From Nematopogon swammerdamellus (taxonomy: Eukaryota; Arthropoda; Insecta; Lepidoptera; Adelidae), in the NCBI GenBank assembly GCA_946902875.1, contig OX336340.1, positions 16,693,566 through 16,757,565 of the forward strand: a DNA stretch of 64,000 bases, read 5' to 3'. Each line of letters begins with the position of its first letter. Position 1 is the first letter of the stretch. Below, one piece after another: positions 1 through 12,124 of the stretch. Under the pieces are notes generated by a model that saw only the letters and a list, made by a program, of their open reading frames with translations, did not search any database and was not told where the DNA came from. The translations under genes were made by a program, and so were the position numbers.

Positions 1-267
1 TTTAAATGGAAATATGACAATAAACTATCGTTTCTCTTATATTCTTTCTCTCTCTCGCTTAATTTTATACTTTCTTTGATACTGCTCAGCGCTAAGGCCA
101 TTTAGCGTGATTGTAGGTACCTACCTATATAGCCTAATAGTGAGAACTACTCTTTCCATTGGTGCAAACTGCAACAAAATCTGTTCAGTGGTTCCGGAGT
201 TTACCTCCAACATACGTATAATACTGTTCCCTTTTTTATAAGAAGTAGAGATAGAGATAGACTTATA

Positions 268-540
268 CGGAGGTTACACGCTAGGTTTTCCATCAGTTCA
301 GTCCGTGACCTTGGTCACGACCAGATTGACGCCAGACTGACGCCAGACGTAAAATGCATTCGCACTATCAGTCTGCCATCAGTCTAGTATCAAAATATTT
401 TAAAATCCATCAGTCTGGTCCATCATTCCAAACCATCCATCCATCAAAGTAGATTAAACGGTCAGTCTGGAGTCTGGCTGGACCATGGTTTAACCAGACT
501 GATGGACTGAACTGATGAAAAACCTAGCGTGTAACCTCCG
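268..540. mobile_element. MITE with about 40-bp inverted repeats
   Basis: Left end CGGAGGTTACACGCTAGGTT and the reverse of the right end agree with one mismatch over about 40 bases. The interior repeats CAGTCTGG-type words on both strands. No clear target duplication was found. No coding capacity. Confidence 0.75.
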
Positions 541-3396
541 GCATAGAGATTTTATTGGTTTCCGTATTTCTTCCTTGTAAGGTAGGTACCTAGTAAGTAT
601 TATGCTTCTGACTGTGCGAATCGATCTACGAGTATCGACCTGAAATAAATATAAAATCTAATAAAAAAAGGCGAACGGAATTCAGAGTACTAACTAGGTA
701 GTGTAGTGTAGGTAACATACGTATGTAGGTACATAGCACAGTCCAACAGCGCGCGGCGACACACACACGCTCACGCGCGCCCGGTATGTATACACACACG
801 CGCGGTATCGGCTATGCATGTGTTAGTATGTAGGTCTGCGGCGGCATGCATTCCACACTATTATGTTCGCAAAGAATATATTCTTCTTTATAACAATTTA
901 TTATTACGAAGATGTTTTGTGCCGTGGCCAATGCAGCGCGGAGCCGAAACTGTTATTTCGTGCATTCCGAGATCCGAGTTTAACTTGAACTTGAAATACA
1001 GCGACCGACAAGGCCGGCGATTTGGACGGAAACACGTAGGTACCTAGGTATATGTTCTTTTCTAGCTACGAAGTTGCATACCTACCTATCTACTATATTA
1101 TTTTAAAATAATAATCACCTATTATTGTGCAACTCAAATATTTATTAAATATTGGGTAAAGTACCTAACTATGTAAGTTCCTAATAATTCTTACACGTAA
1201 TTAATAAAACAATACATAGAAACGAATGAAATAAAAAGTTGCTTACCTGATGTCACGTCACAGTAGAATTTTCAAAAGGATTTTCCAAATTTTCAAATAA
1301 AACTACTTGCACACTTATAATTTTACAATGTTAAATTCACGTAAGTTTAAATTTAAAACAATAGATACGATCAAAGAAATAAGGAATCAGCAGGCATTTG
1401 TTGTTGACTGATTCCCCGCGAGCGACCGAGCGGACGAGACGTTTGCGACAAAAATCAATATCGCATTGCTATCATACGGCACCGCACACAAGGGGAGGCC
1501 GTCCGCCGCAACCGGCATACCGACACCGACCGACTCTCCCTCCCGCACTCTCACTGCACTGCTCGCCCGCCGCACGACTACTATTTTCAACTATTTACTA
1601 CACTTTCGGAATTAAAGCTTGTACCGCGTCAAAAAACAACTAGTGCGCCAAGATTCTGTTGATGAAATAATCGTATTTGACATTTGAGCCCAGCCCGCGG
1701 CCATCGGAATGTGCGGAATGTAAAATATTTTCAGTGCTGCCATCTGTCAGATGATATGCGCACTGCGGCGCGAAGGCGAGCCTACACTGGAGTGCAAAAT
1801 TGTTACCCACTTAATAATTAATGAATCCGCTTATTCCCATACGGTTTTAGATAAACAATAGCCATTTCATCCCGGAGAGATTGTATATTAAAGAAGTCGG
1901 ATAAAAAAAGTAATTTAGGAACATGGCGACACAGTGCGGTCGGTTTTAAGGAATGCGTCCAGTTTAGTGCCGCCGCATAAATGTCAGTTGCGTTGCGCAT
2001 CGGTTTGGTTCTTGCCCCAAGCGAGACTGCCGAAGAGCGCGAGGTTATCGAGCTAGTAAAAATTGCTTGAAAAATTGTGTGATTATCACAAATCATTTTA
2101 ACTTTTTAATTTTTTTATTTTATAATTTACCTGATTGTCATGGTTCACACACACGAATGGAGCTCAAGATAGTATAGGTATAGGTAACTTCTACTGGAAA
2201 ACATTTCCTAAAGCTCCGAACAATTTATTTGAATTTGGTGAACTTCGAAGTGTTCTCTTGTTCGAGTGTCGTGATATCGTATCGGTGTATTTGGTCCGTA
2301 GATGGCGTTCCAAATTTTATTTAATCTTGTAAAAATGAGAACTAAAATCGACTGCTTGTAAATCCTGCAAACTAGGTATTTAGTAAATGCAAAAACACGA
2401 TAAAAACATACACACCGATACCTCAATCATATTAGGTATTTATCTATGAAATCACTACTTAATTGTGATAAGTTCGCTCTCCTGCTATTTTCTTATTTCT
2501 TTTCATCTTGGTGCGGTTTTTCTTTTAATCTTTTACTGTAGACTTTCTATTACCTATTTATTCTAAAAAAACATTTTATTCATGTCAAAAATGACTGCTA
2601 CTGCCATCTTACATTAACTGGCGGGAATTATTAGATAATGTGGCAACATCAGCCGCTCATACGAATATTACAGTCGCGTCATGCCGCTGACAGATGGCGC
2701 TATATTCAACCAATCGAGCAGCTTCCCGCCTTCTTAGTATGATGTCTGTTGTTTCCCGCCTGTAAACGAAAAAACTGCATTGGTGCTTTTTACGGAACTA
2801 GCTTTAGAGCAGTTTTTTTTTCTTTTCTTTTTTTGCGTCGCCTGCTCTGTTACACCTGCCTGATGTCACCCAAATGTAAGTATATTAAATAATATAGTAC
2901 ACATCGTAGGTACTGCCTACGATGTTTTCCCTCATCGGAGCGACGGGTAATCATAAAATAATTTTACATTTCTGGGTAGGTACTTATTCGAACCTGCGAC
3001 CTGGCGCTTAAGAGGCCTGTCTGCCCACAGCCAGTTGCGCTAAGTTTGTAGGTAAGTAAGGGATGTGTAGGGGTAAGTAAGAACAAAGTAAAACAAATTA
3101 TTTTGTGGATGTCGCAATCGTCTTTATTTCAATCTAAATATTATAATCTCGGAAACTAAAGCATATTGCGAACCAAACTATGCACGTTACGTCAACCAAA
3201 TCCGAGCGACAGTATGTAAAATATCAACGAAAACCAAAATATTTCTCTTTTTAATAAACACTCTAACCGCCTACCTATAGTTTAATCAGCGAAAATATGA
3301 AGCGAATGCTTAGAACTTCTATTGAAATCGCAAAACATTTTTGTACCCTATATATGTACATATACATAGTTAAATCATTTTAGATTGCAATGTATG
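541..3396. other. non-coding stretch with scattered repeats
   Basis: Apart from the CpG-rich block listed separately, this is AT-rich with short CA/CG-rich runs near 740-800. A tRNA-related SINE trace sits at about 2985-3047 on the minus strand (GCAGGTTCGAATAAG resembles a B box, TAGCGCAACTGGC an A box). No gene seen. Confidence 0.5.
1247..1650 (-). promoter_or_regulatory. CpG-rich promoter-like block with minus-strand donor
   Basis: About 1385-1590 is GC- and CpG-rich inside AT-rich DNA, with repeated CCGACC and CGCCCGCC-type motifs. On the minus strand it is followed by a consensus donor (ACATCAG|GTAAGC) at 1247. This is the layout of an untranslated first exon of a gene whose body lies to the left of the window. 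A second donor-like site (CAATCAG|GTAAAT) is at about 2132. No coding sequence is visible, so the call is tentative. Confidence 0.3.
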
Positions 3397-3615
3397 GAAA
3401 ATTTGGCAAAATATATGGAGTAGGTTTATCTATCGGGTCGGGATACGTTCAGTGTTGAGAAGTTAAAATTTTTGAACTCTCCCCTCCCCTCCCCGGTGAG
3501 CGTCATATTGTGACGCTCACTCGGCAGGGTAGGGAGAGTTAAATTTTTTTAACTTCTCTCTATAACGAACGTATCTCGATAGATAAACCTACTCTAATTA
3601 TTTTGCCAAATTTTC
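3397..3615. mobile_element. near-palindromic MITE
   Basis: The two halves (GAAAATTTGGCAAAAT, GAGTAGGTTTATCTATCG, GGTGAGCGTCA) are inverted copies around a centre TATTG at about 3511. The arms of about 105 bases would form one long hairpin. No coding capacity. Confidence 0.8.
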
Positions 3616-3646
3616 AGCTAAAATTACTCAACTAATAGCTCTAAAT

Positions 3647-3746
3647 CAGGGTTTCTTAAAGTGGCGTCCATGGACACCTAGGTGGGGGTTGTGGCATTTT
3701 GGATATTTTAAAAGTGGTGTGAATATAAAAAGTTTAAGAGCCACTG
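3647..3746. mobile_element. hAT-type MITE with 8-bp target duplication
   Basis: The element of 100 bp has ends CAGGGTTTCTTAAA and, inverted, CAGTGGCTCTTAAAC. It is flanked by a perfect 8-bp repeat CTCTAAAT (3639-3646 and 3747-3754). CAG termini plus 8-bp duplications are the hAT signature. Confidence 0.88.
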
Positions 3747-3754
3747 CTCTAAAT

Positions 3755-5058
3755 AATCCCAGCGATCGAGCAAGATGTTTGTAATTTCGCCTTTGTGTCA
3801 CACCATTTCATTTGTCAACTTTTCAGCTACTGGACGAGCTATAATGTTACTTCTGTGCTTTTGAATTGTTTGGGAGTCGCTAAATAAGTAAGTATCTATG
3901 TTTATGTGCTGAATATTTGGTAACAGAACTGCACAGTCTCTGTGTTCCCTTTAAACGTTATCTATTTATTTCTCAATTTTTTTTTACATAATTCGTTGGA
4001 TGTTAATAACGTAATAGACAAATGTGCTTACCTTAGTTATGAAACTTTGTTATGTGCGTGTATAGCATGTTTAACATTAAAGGGATGTTCACATATATTA
4101 TACGATGTTCACACGGATACGTTCACGCATAAAGGGTTCCGTAGCTATTTCCTTCTTGGATGCATAGCGATTAGCGAGCGAGTGTGCGCGGCGCGGCGCC
4201 GCCGCTCCGCCGTCCACTAGATCTGGGGGCACGGTAGTGCCCCCGCCAAGTCGAGTAAACACGGCCGTACCATCTTTTTCTCGAAGAACTCTTACTTTCT
4301 TTTGGCATCCCTGTTTATTTGTTGTGGGTAGATTGTTATTTTCTCAATAGCAGTGAAGATTAAAATTTTCTTTTATTTATTGAGTTTTACGTTACGGAGT
4401 AATCCCTCGAACAACGCGTGCATGTGACAGACAAAAGGACAAACGAACGGACGGACATACAGACATCTGACCGATTTGAGTCGCTTGCTACGGAGCCCTA
4501 AAAAAGTAACAGCTAAGACCATCGTTTTGATACGTTCAATTCAATCTTTCGCTGACCAAAAAAAAGCTAAGTCGGTACCTCTATATTTTGTCTAAGTAGA
4601 CTACATAGGTTCCCATAGGGCCTATAATAATTCGTGTTTCATAATAAATATAATAAAATCTGTGTAGACAATAAGTATATACTCTCTATGCAACCATATA
4701 ACATCCATAAAAACGATACTTTTCATAAAGATACTCTAGGCTAGGATTCTTAAGTGTAGGTAGGTACAACTGTTAGGTCCTTTCTTGTTGGTAAGCAAAA
4801 TAGAATACATTTTAGGTATTGTACATGGTCCACAAAATGAAAAATTTGATAGTTACCACAAATATCGATGAAAACTTCACAAAACTAAATGTTAAGTGCG
4901 TGTAAAGTTATACGTTGTGCATATTTCACGTTGACCAGAAACTTTTAGATATAATAACAATAGTAAAATATGTTATTATGTGAAAAGTAACTCATCTCAT
5001 CATCTCGCAGAAATTGAAGCAAGAAATGAAATAAGTCCCTTATAAATAGTAATGAAGT
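3755..5058. other. non-coding stretch with a worn repeat
   Basis: Holds a GC-rich repeat piece at about 4170-4270 (GGGGGCACGGTAGTGCCCCC is itself a perfect palindrome) and a tail-like run of GGACGGACATACAGACA near 4440-4510 ending in ACGGAGCCCTAAAAAAG. No gene seen. Confidence 0.5.
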
Positions 5059-5220
5059 TCCCGGCGGCAAATAATGCGTGACGAGCTTTAGAAAGAGACA
5101 ACCCGGCTGTAGAGCGCTGTCCGTGTCGCGCAGGGACGTGCGAGTTCGTGTGACAGGGACGCCGCTCTACAACCGGATGGTCTCTTTCTAAAGCTCGACA
5201 CGCATTATTTGCTGCCGGAC
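5059..5220. mobile_element. near-palindromic MITE
   Basis: The left half (CCGGCGGCAAATAATGCGTG; GAGCTTTAGAAAGAGAC; CTGTAGAGCG) is repeated inverted in the right half with few changes, leaving about 40 bases of loop. A diverged half-copy lies at about 58786-58836. Confidence 0.8.
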
Positions 5221-6279
5221 ACAGAACATACCATGGTACATACGTAACGCGTACAAGAATGTAGTATGAAGAATGTCTTCAGAGATGCGTTGATCCACTG
5301 GACACTTAAATTCTCCTTATAATATTATTTTAATAGATACACCAAACATTTTATAAATACTTGTAGTGTTCATAATGTTGAAATATATGGGTTGCCAATA
5401 TTGGCAAGGCAATTTTTTTGATAATTAACCTAAATTTTGTCAAAACAATTAAGAAAATATTTCGTATATTCAAGATGCATTTGATCCTGGATACCTTCAT
5501 ATAAATATCATGCTTTCAAAATACAATAAAATCGTAATCAGTCCTTTTAATGGAATAGCGTGCACTTACATGGGCAACTTATTAAAATAAACTTACTTAC
5601 AATATACGTATATTATTTACTGAAATTTAAATTTCAAACCAATAAAATTATATTTTTTATAATATATTCATTATAATAATGTGACCATTGGTCGGTCATT
5701 TCATGTCATGTTGGCAAAAATGTTAAACTTAATTTGAAGTGTAAATAAAGTTCGTTCTTGAACAGGTTTCTAGCTAAGTATATGCCATCGGCATTTTGCT
5801 AAAAAATATTTTCGCCCTTTGAAAAAAACATAGACAATTTTTACTCTGATTCCCACAAAGCTTACGTACTTTAATAAATATGGCTAGTATGGATAACTCT
5901 TCTTACATTGAATTAAATACCCACCATTCCATTCCATTTCATTTCAATGTCATTTCATTTCATACGCACAATTTACCTTGCTCCAAAATTCGTGCGCTCA
6001 ATTTAGCAGAAGACGTGATAGGCGTACAAGTGCGATAGTTTATATTATTTATAATGTTGTCTTCATACATACGTCTTGCAACTGTTCGAGAAGATGATCT
6101 TCCTATTCGGCCGCCATTAGGCGCAAGGCGGGGGCCTAGAACGATAAAAAATGTATGGACCCCGGACCCTATCCTCGCCAGCGTAACACGATATAAGTAA
6201 AAGCATACTTGTTTCATTGGACGGTCGCGCGCTGGCCCGTCAGTCTGTCATCGGCTGCGTTCGCAAAAACCTGTTTAAA

Positions 6280-6359
6280 ATGCCCGCATGCTCTGTGTTT
6301 ACGTGTAAAAACACTACAGCCAAGTTTAGTGTGCACAATTGTGGAATATCTTATCATCC
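6280..6359 (+). CDS. isolated first exon of a THAP zinc-finger protein
   Basis: An ATG in a CpG-rich block starts 26 codons reading MPACSVFTCKNTTAKFSVHN then CGISYH, followed by a consensus donor (CATCC|GTAAGT), leaving in phase 2. The MPxCxVxxC start and the ISYHP segment are the N-terminus of the THAP (C2CH) DNA-binding fold, known from animal transcription factors and P-element transposases. No matching second exon was seen downstream before 9 kb. The exon may be a relic of a duplicated gene or of a transposon, or belong to a gene with a long first intron. Confidence 0.55.
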
Positions 6360-6399
6360 GTAAGTGCACTCAGCTACCCGCAACTCGGCGACGCTAGTT

Positions 6400-8899
6400 C
6401 TCATAGAAGCATTTGACAGTCCGGCGTCCATACCTTTTGTATCTTTCTAGCCGGGGGCGGCCGACGAGGGACGGAGGCTTCTCGTCTACGGGGCGCGGGG
6501 GCCTGTAGGTGTTGGGGTCTTCATTTAATTATAATCTAACTACTCTGGCTGCACTCGTAGTCGCCTTCAATCAATTATCATAACTATTGATATTATTAGC
6601 AAAATATTATGCCATTTTAGATTTTGCAATTTGCATATATTTTAATCAATAGTTTTTTCTTCATAATTTAGGTACTTGTCGTCAATTATGAAGAAAATAC
6701 ACATGTGAAATATAGTTAAATTTCGCATGCAACCATCACGCAACTCAATGAGAATAAAATTTTGTATTAAGACGTTAGGGCCAGCAGCCTAATAAAATAA
6801 CGATTTTAGCAAAATAAAACCAGTCTTAGGCACTATTCACGAGTTTAGAGTTCTGTCGTTAGATATAAAAAATCGCGATATTTTAGTATAAAGATTATAT
6901 TAAATTTTCATATAGATTGGTCAAAAAAGTATACTGGAACTTGGCTATTATTCTGAATGCTATTTCTTAAATAGTGCAAGTTGCAATAGTTTTTAAAATA
7001 CGTATCTTACTAGCCCTAGCGTTATAAGAATAACAAAACCAAAAGTAAATATGTGCTAAAAAATTATAAAAAAAAGTGCAAGAGTATTCAGAGCAATCAA
7101 CAAAAATATTAGGTGTAATCAAATTGTTGTGCAGCCAGACTTTTCAGTCTACGCCCCAGACAGATGTTGATATTCATTTAATCTATACACAAACATGTTA
7201 TTAAATAATTTATTAATACTATAAGTAGATACTATCTAAGCTTTCACGGCGACAATAAAGTTACTTTCAAATAAATCTAACAGCGATATAAACTAACGAC
7301 CTTACAACAAATATAAATATATATATTAATGCTAAACTGATATGTAAATGAATAATAGTATTACTAATTTTGTATAAAATAAAATTGACAGAATATCGCA
7401 TATATACCTTTTTAATTAATAATAACATACAGGATGTATTCGTACTTCTGTTCGAATAAGTACGAGTAGGTAGGTAGACTCACATATAACGTCAAGATTT
7501 CGACAGGCGAATACACCTCTAAGTATAATAATTAATAAAAATAAAAATGAATTTACGCGGTTACACATACATCTGCATATGTATAAGTGCACGCGACATG
7601 AACGCGACGTATTCGTTACGAATAGATGTTTACACGGCCGCGGCCCAAGCCTGTACTTTAGTCAATGTGCTTAACATGGGAAGGACCTTGTATATAGATC
7701 ATTTTCAGATTATGTAGAATATAGGTATGTAGTTTAATTTTTTTATGGAAACTGGCATGCCGGCATTGATTTAGCAAGAAAATTAATTAATATAAAATGC
7801 ATGAAGATAGTAAAATTTATATTGAAATAATTATTCCAGAATGTTCAGGCACTATGCCGAAGATTTTCAAATACTAATTTATTTACTCAGTTTCACTCAT
7901 GAATAGGAATACATTTGTATATATATCTACCTTTTCAATTAAATAACAATGAAACACACAAATTATAAAACATTCTATTACATAGGTATTTCCTACAAAT
8001 AAAGTAGGTAAAATTTTCAAATCCTAAAACAAAAATTTAAGAAAAGAAATGCCTGCCTATTTATTAACATTTTCAAGATGTCGGTTAGTAATAATTAGAA
8101 ACGATGTTTTTTTCTGGCAGAGATGCTGTGCTGCAAGTAATTTTAGTTATTACTTAGATATTATTTATATGTATATCAATAGCATCAGCAGCGGTTTGAA
8201 TTGTTTTAAAGCTCCGGGTCAAATAGTCAACCTCCACATTCATGAAAAAGAGTTTTAAAAATCAAATAAAAAAATATAGGTCGAGGTAGCAGGAGGTCAA
8301 ATCATGGCAGAGTTTGTAGATAGGTAAATGTTTTTTAATAAGTAATAAAAATTTATATGTAAGAAAACAATTAAATTGGTAAAACAAAAAGCAAAAGTGG
8401 CCTATTCGGGATGTGTTGACATTTTCTAAGTGCTTGTAAAGTTGGGGTGAAGATAATGTTTCAATAACCTTCTTTATGAAATGAAATTGCTCTCGAAACA
8501 GTAATTTTTAGGGGTTCATTTATGTTGCCATTTTGCCATTATATCAATATTAACATTAAATTAGTTCGCCACATGGGCAAGGAGTAATAATTGCTATAAG
8601 GTTTGTGAGGCTCGATTTAGACCGGTAGGAAGATGTGTACTCATGTTGATAAGTCATATTGTTACAGCCGAAGTTGCAATCGATCAATGAACCATATTAG
8701 GAGTTATGAGAATGATAAGGTGGGTGGAACGCGATGGAAATGACGAAATTGTCAGGGTAACTCCTAGTTACTTGTGTAATATGGTAAAATACGGGGACAA
8801 ATAAGTTATAATTTAAACTGTAATTTGTCTTTGGAACCCTAATAATTTAAGAATCATAGTGGTCTATAAGGTAAGAAGAAATAAATTTAGATATATATG
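6400..8899. other. AT-rich stretch without recognisable genes
   Basis: No coding exon, clear repeat pair or RNA gene was recognised here. It lies between the THAP exon and the 3' end of Stac; part may be Stac 3' UTR or intergenic DNA. A minus-strand AATAAA near 8065 could end a long 3' UTR. Confidence 0.5.
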
Positions 8900-9003
8900 T
8901 TAACAGTTATTCATTTGACCACAAGGTGGAAAGAAATGTGTCACATCGCGCTTTCTAAAGGTATTATGGTTCTTAGATGTCCTATAAAAATAGATTAAAT
9001 GCG

Positions 9004-9351
9004 TCACTTGACGAAGAGCAGGGGTCGGGCGTGGGAGTGCAGTTTGCGCTGTATCTTCAGTCCGCTCTTGTCTGCCACGATCCAGAACTGTGCTTCTTCT
9101 TCCTGATTGGAGGATCGTGCGCAGTCGGCGGCGCCGGCCGTCACGAGCGGTCGCGTCGAGGAGGAGGTGATGCAGCAGACGCAGCGCGAGCGCATGTCCA
9201 GCGGGCGCCGCCACGACAGGAAACTCGTGCCGCGCTGGCGCCTGCGCCGCTCCGCCGGCAGGGGCTCGGCCTCCGCCGCCGGCTCGGGTGGAGGGGGAGG
9301 GTCGGGGTTGCTGACCGTTTCTTCGACCAGATTGTGAATGATCACTTCGCT
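9004..9351 (-). CDS. Stac: possible alternative last exon of Stac
   Basis: Acceptor gtttgtattccag is followed by an open phase-0 frame of 115 codons and a stop. It encodes SEVIIHNLVEETVSNPDPPP, a Pro/Glu-rich part, RRRRQRGTSFLSWRRPLD, and an end containing EEEAQFWIVADKSGLKIQRK. Joined at QE|SEV the reading frame is continuous with SH3-2. The GC-rich composition stands out from the AT-rich surroundings, which supports coding use, although the other five frames are partly open too. The tail has no domain I recognise. If used, the long isoform would be about 729 residues. Confidence 0.55.
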   Translation of the reverse strand, partial: SEVIIHNLVEETVSNPDPPPPPEPAAEAEPLPAERRRRQRGTSFLSWRRPLDMRSRCVCCITSSSTRPLVTAGAADCARSSNQEEEAQFWIVADKSGLKIQRKLHSHARPLLFVK

Positions 9352-9437
9352 CTGGAATACAAACGCGTTTCTGTATTAATTAGATTGTTCTTGTTCACCA
9401 TACCAAAGGTACGTGACGAAAGGTAAGGACTATGCAG

Positions 9438-9443
9438 TTTATT
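9438..9443 (-). terminator. AATAAA polyadenylation signal after the SH3-2 stop
   Basis: Minus-strand AATAAA at 9443-9438 lies about 160 bases beyond the TGA that follows SH3-2. It fits a transcript ending in the SH3-2 exon with a short 3' UTR. The support is positional only. Confidence 0.4.
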
Positions 9444-9609
9444 AATGTAGGATACATCTACTGTTTCTATTAGACTGACAGCTGACAATGAGAGTCTGAA
9501 AATGAAGTACATTAGGTTAGATACATAAATAAAGGATAGTTAGTGATGTATGTAGTAAGAGGACCTGTTGGCATGGGGCCTCCGCGGGCTCCGGCGTGTG
9601 CGGTCACAC

Positions 9610-9747
9610 CTCCTGCAGGAACTTGACGGGACACACGCCCTGCCGGTTGTCCCCCGAGCGGATCATCACCATGCCGTCCACCTCGTCCCCGACCTGGATC
9701 ACGATCTGGTCGCGCAGCAGCATCAGCCCGTTGTCTCCGTCCGACAC
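9610..9747 (-). CDS. Stac: Stac exon, second SH3 domain
   Basis: An exon of 138 nt (46 codons), phase 0 at both ends, with acceptor gcgcaacag. It encodes the compact second SH3 of the family: VSDGDNGLMLLRDQIVIQVG, DEVDGMVMIRSGDNRQ and GVCPVKFLQE. The donor is GAG|GTGTGA. If that donor is not used, the next codons are Val and a TGA at 9606-9604, giving the natural family end QEV, so this exon can be either internal or terminal. Confidence 0.94.
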
Positions 9748-10137
9748 CTGTTGCGCAATGTGGACACTCAGTCGGGTAAAATGCGGCACGTACGTACTCT
9801 AGAAACTCTCAATCAAGTCAAACACGGCGCCCAAGGATCACTACACCACGAAGAGAACTAAGTATTTCAACTTCCACTTAGTTTCGGAAGTCGGAAGGAC
9901 GACGTTATGTGACAGAATCCCCATATGACATTTGTCACATAACGTTATTCCGAGTCCCATGTGGGAGTCGAAATAGCTATATATGCCAGCCCTTAGTTGC
10001 CAGTCAACCACTTAGATTTCGGTACAATAAGAATCATGGCGAAATCGCACTACAAAGCGAGACGTTTTTCGAAACGATTACAGCTCTTTGACATAATTTA
10101 TAATTACGTCCAAGCCTACAGCAAGATAAACTCTCAC

Positions 10138-10368
10138 CTGAAGATTATGAGTGACCTGCAGCGGTTTCTCTCCAGCCTGCAGCTTGGTGCAGTACTTGGA
10201 TGGAAAGAAGCCGACCTTCCCCAGGCACTTGCCCTTCCACCAGTTGGGGTCCGAGGTGTCGATGACGGTCACCTTGAATCCAGCCTTCAGGTCCAGCTCG
10301 TCCTGGTGGCGCGACTTGAAGTTGTACAAGATCACGTAAAGGTTCGCGGGCAGGAGACGCGAAGGCTT
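10138..10368 (-). CDS. Stac: Stac exon, first SH3 domain
   Basis: An exon of 231 nt (77 codons), phase 0 at both ends, with acceptor ctatccccag and donor CAG|GTGAGA. It contains a complete SH3 domain: the ALYDY-type start (YVILYNF), the acidic RT loop (SRHQDELDLKAG), the WW pair in NWWKGK, and the GFFPSKY end with the conserved Pro and Tyr. The exon then runs into LQAGEKPLQVTHNLQ, the short bridge to SH3-2. In STAC proteins this domain is the main contact with the II-III loop of CaV1 channels. All ligand-groove residues look intact. Confidence 0.95.
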
Positions 10369-10746
10369 CTGGGGATAGAGACAATAAACAATTGAATAAA
10401 AAAAAGAAATAAGTAGGTATGTACACAATATTGGGAAGGAGTCAGGAGAGAGGTGGCCTAGTGACAATAAGGCACATTCCACATTGGTAACGTATTTTGT
10501 AGGAAGGGCGATATGTGGAACCGTTCCACTCAATTCATAGGTGACTAATGTTGTCCAGTTCAAAATTTTCCCCTCTCCGCTCTAAGTCAAGTGTGCAATG
10601 ATCTAATGATACAATTGAGGCCAGTGCGAGTAGTAAAGAATCGCGTCAGTGAGTTGGATGGGGAGTGTATATAAGTAGTACTTATTTATTAGTAGAATAG
10701 AAATCATTCACGTTGGCTCCCTACTTCTTCCTACATGTGTACTCAC

Positions 10747-10889
10747 TCCGAGCTGCTTGACGGGCGAGGCGCAGGGACTGGTGCTGGGTGAGGACAGACT
10801 CTTGTCGTGGTCATCCGGTAGCTCCACGCTGCTCATCCGGCCCACACGGGCGCTCAGTAGCCGCCGACTGTGCACCGGAGACGATGGAG
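10747..10889 (-). CDS. Stac: Stac exon, linker before SH3-1 (SVELPDDHDKSLSS)
   Basis: An exon of 143 nt, entering in phase 1 and leaving in phase 0, with acceptor cgtgcttacag and a consensus donor CTCGGA|GTGAGT. It encodes PSSPVHSRRLLSARVGRMSS, VELPDDHDKSLSSPSTSP and CASPVKQLG. The block RMSSVELPDD is, to my knowledge, conserved in insect Stac. It leads directly into the first SH3 exon. Confidence 0.85.
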
Positions 10890-11103
10890 CTGTAAGCACG
10901 GGGACCATGTCAACTTACAACCTTCTATGTGGAGATTATATTTTCTTTATGAAAACTGGCGAGAGGTGCCAGCGGGAACATGAGGACATGACAACGAAAA
11001 GCGGTTCCGTCTTCGTTTCTGATTATATCTTACGAGTTGGCTGTACCGCCCGTACTTACATAGTTTGCGAATTCTAGATGCATCTCAAAGAAAGAAGAAG
11101 AAA

Positions 11104-11237
11104 AATTTGGCTTACCACGGTTGTCTTCGCGGTCTTTTTGGTCGACGACGTTTCGGACTGGACAGTGTTCTGTCAAAAGCGGGTCCGACCACGAACAGGC
11201 ACTTGTCCTGACGACGGAGCCATGGTAAGCCAAATCT
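11104..11237. repeat. short inverted-repeat element in a Stac intron
   Basis: ATTTGGCTTACCACGG at the left end and its near-exact inverse CCATGGTAAGCCAAATC at the right enclose about 100 bases. Possibly a small MITE; the open frames across it are not convincing. Confidence 0.4.
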
Positions 11238-12124
11238 ACATTTATATGTTAAATCTGGTATCCCCAAAGTGTTTCTTAATTCACGTCGAAATACAAGGAG
11301 AAACCGAAGAGGGCCCGGTTTTCATTGTCAGCTGAATTTTTACCATTTCGAATTATTTTGGATTTGGCAGGCCAGGCTCAAACTAATTTCATTGTGGAAT
11401 ACTCGGGTAAAAACGGAACGGAAAAACTTCGCTAAGAATGTAGGTAAACCTACCAATTTGATTGTACCTTGTTTCTCAAAGTCCCGTGTTATTTTCTGAT
11501 TGACATAAAATCGCATAAAATGGTATATGTACGTAATTATTTTTTTGCTAGATAAGTTTAAGAGTTGTGATTTAATTAAATGTATCGCCTATTTACTTTT
11601 AAAAAGATTTAAAGATATCTTTTTGCCAAGAAAATAAAATATTGTGTCACGAACTCAACTGGCCAGATGTAGATAGAAATATAAAGCAATTATTTACCAT
11701 AATATCCGGGAAGAGACACCTAAGGCTCGACAATTCTCGCAAAATAAAGATGAGATTAACTTACTTAATTACATTGTATTTTCATTCAGATTTTCCATTC
11801 CGTTTTGTGCCCCGGAGCTAAAGGTCTCATTAACAAATGAAAACATCACAGCAAAAGGGTGTGCACAGACAGACAACGCTTTTAGATGACAATAGCATGA
11901 ACATAGATTAAAATCCATATTAGTAGTTATTGCATTTTATTAGAACACGGCTGATGTAGATAATACTAATATCGGAAAATGTGCTGTTAGTATAACACGC
12001 GCTATTACAGAGATAACACAAAGATAACAATGGATTTATTACATCTTATATTACCCACTTATCCGAATACTGTTCATAGAATAATGTTAACTACGATTAA
12101 CGAGGGACTTTGGTTATTGAATCG

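Noticed and set aside
8977..9426. Plus-strand frame of 149 codons
   Set aside because: Antisense to the candidate last Stac exon; Arg/Ala/Gly-rich composition is what GC-rich antisense DNA gives.
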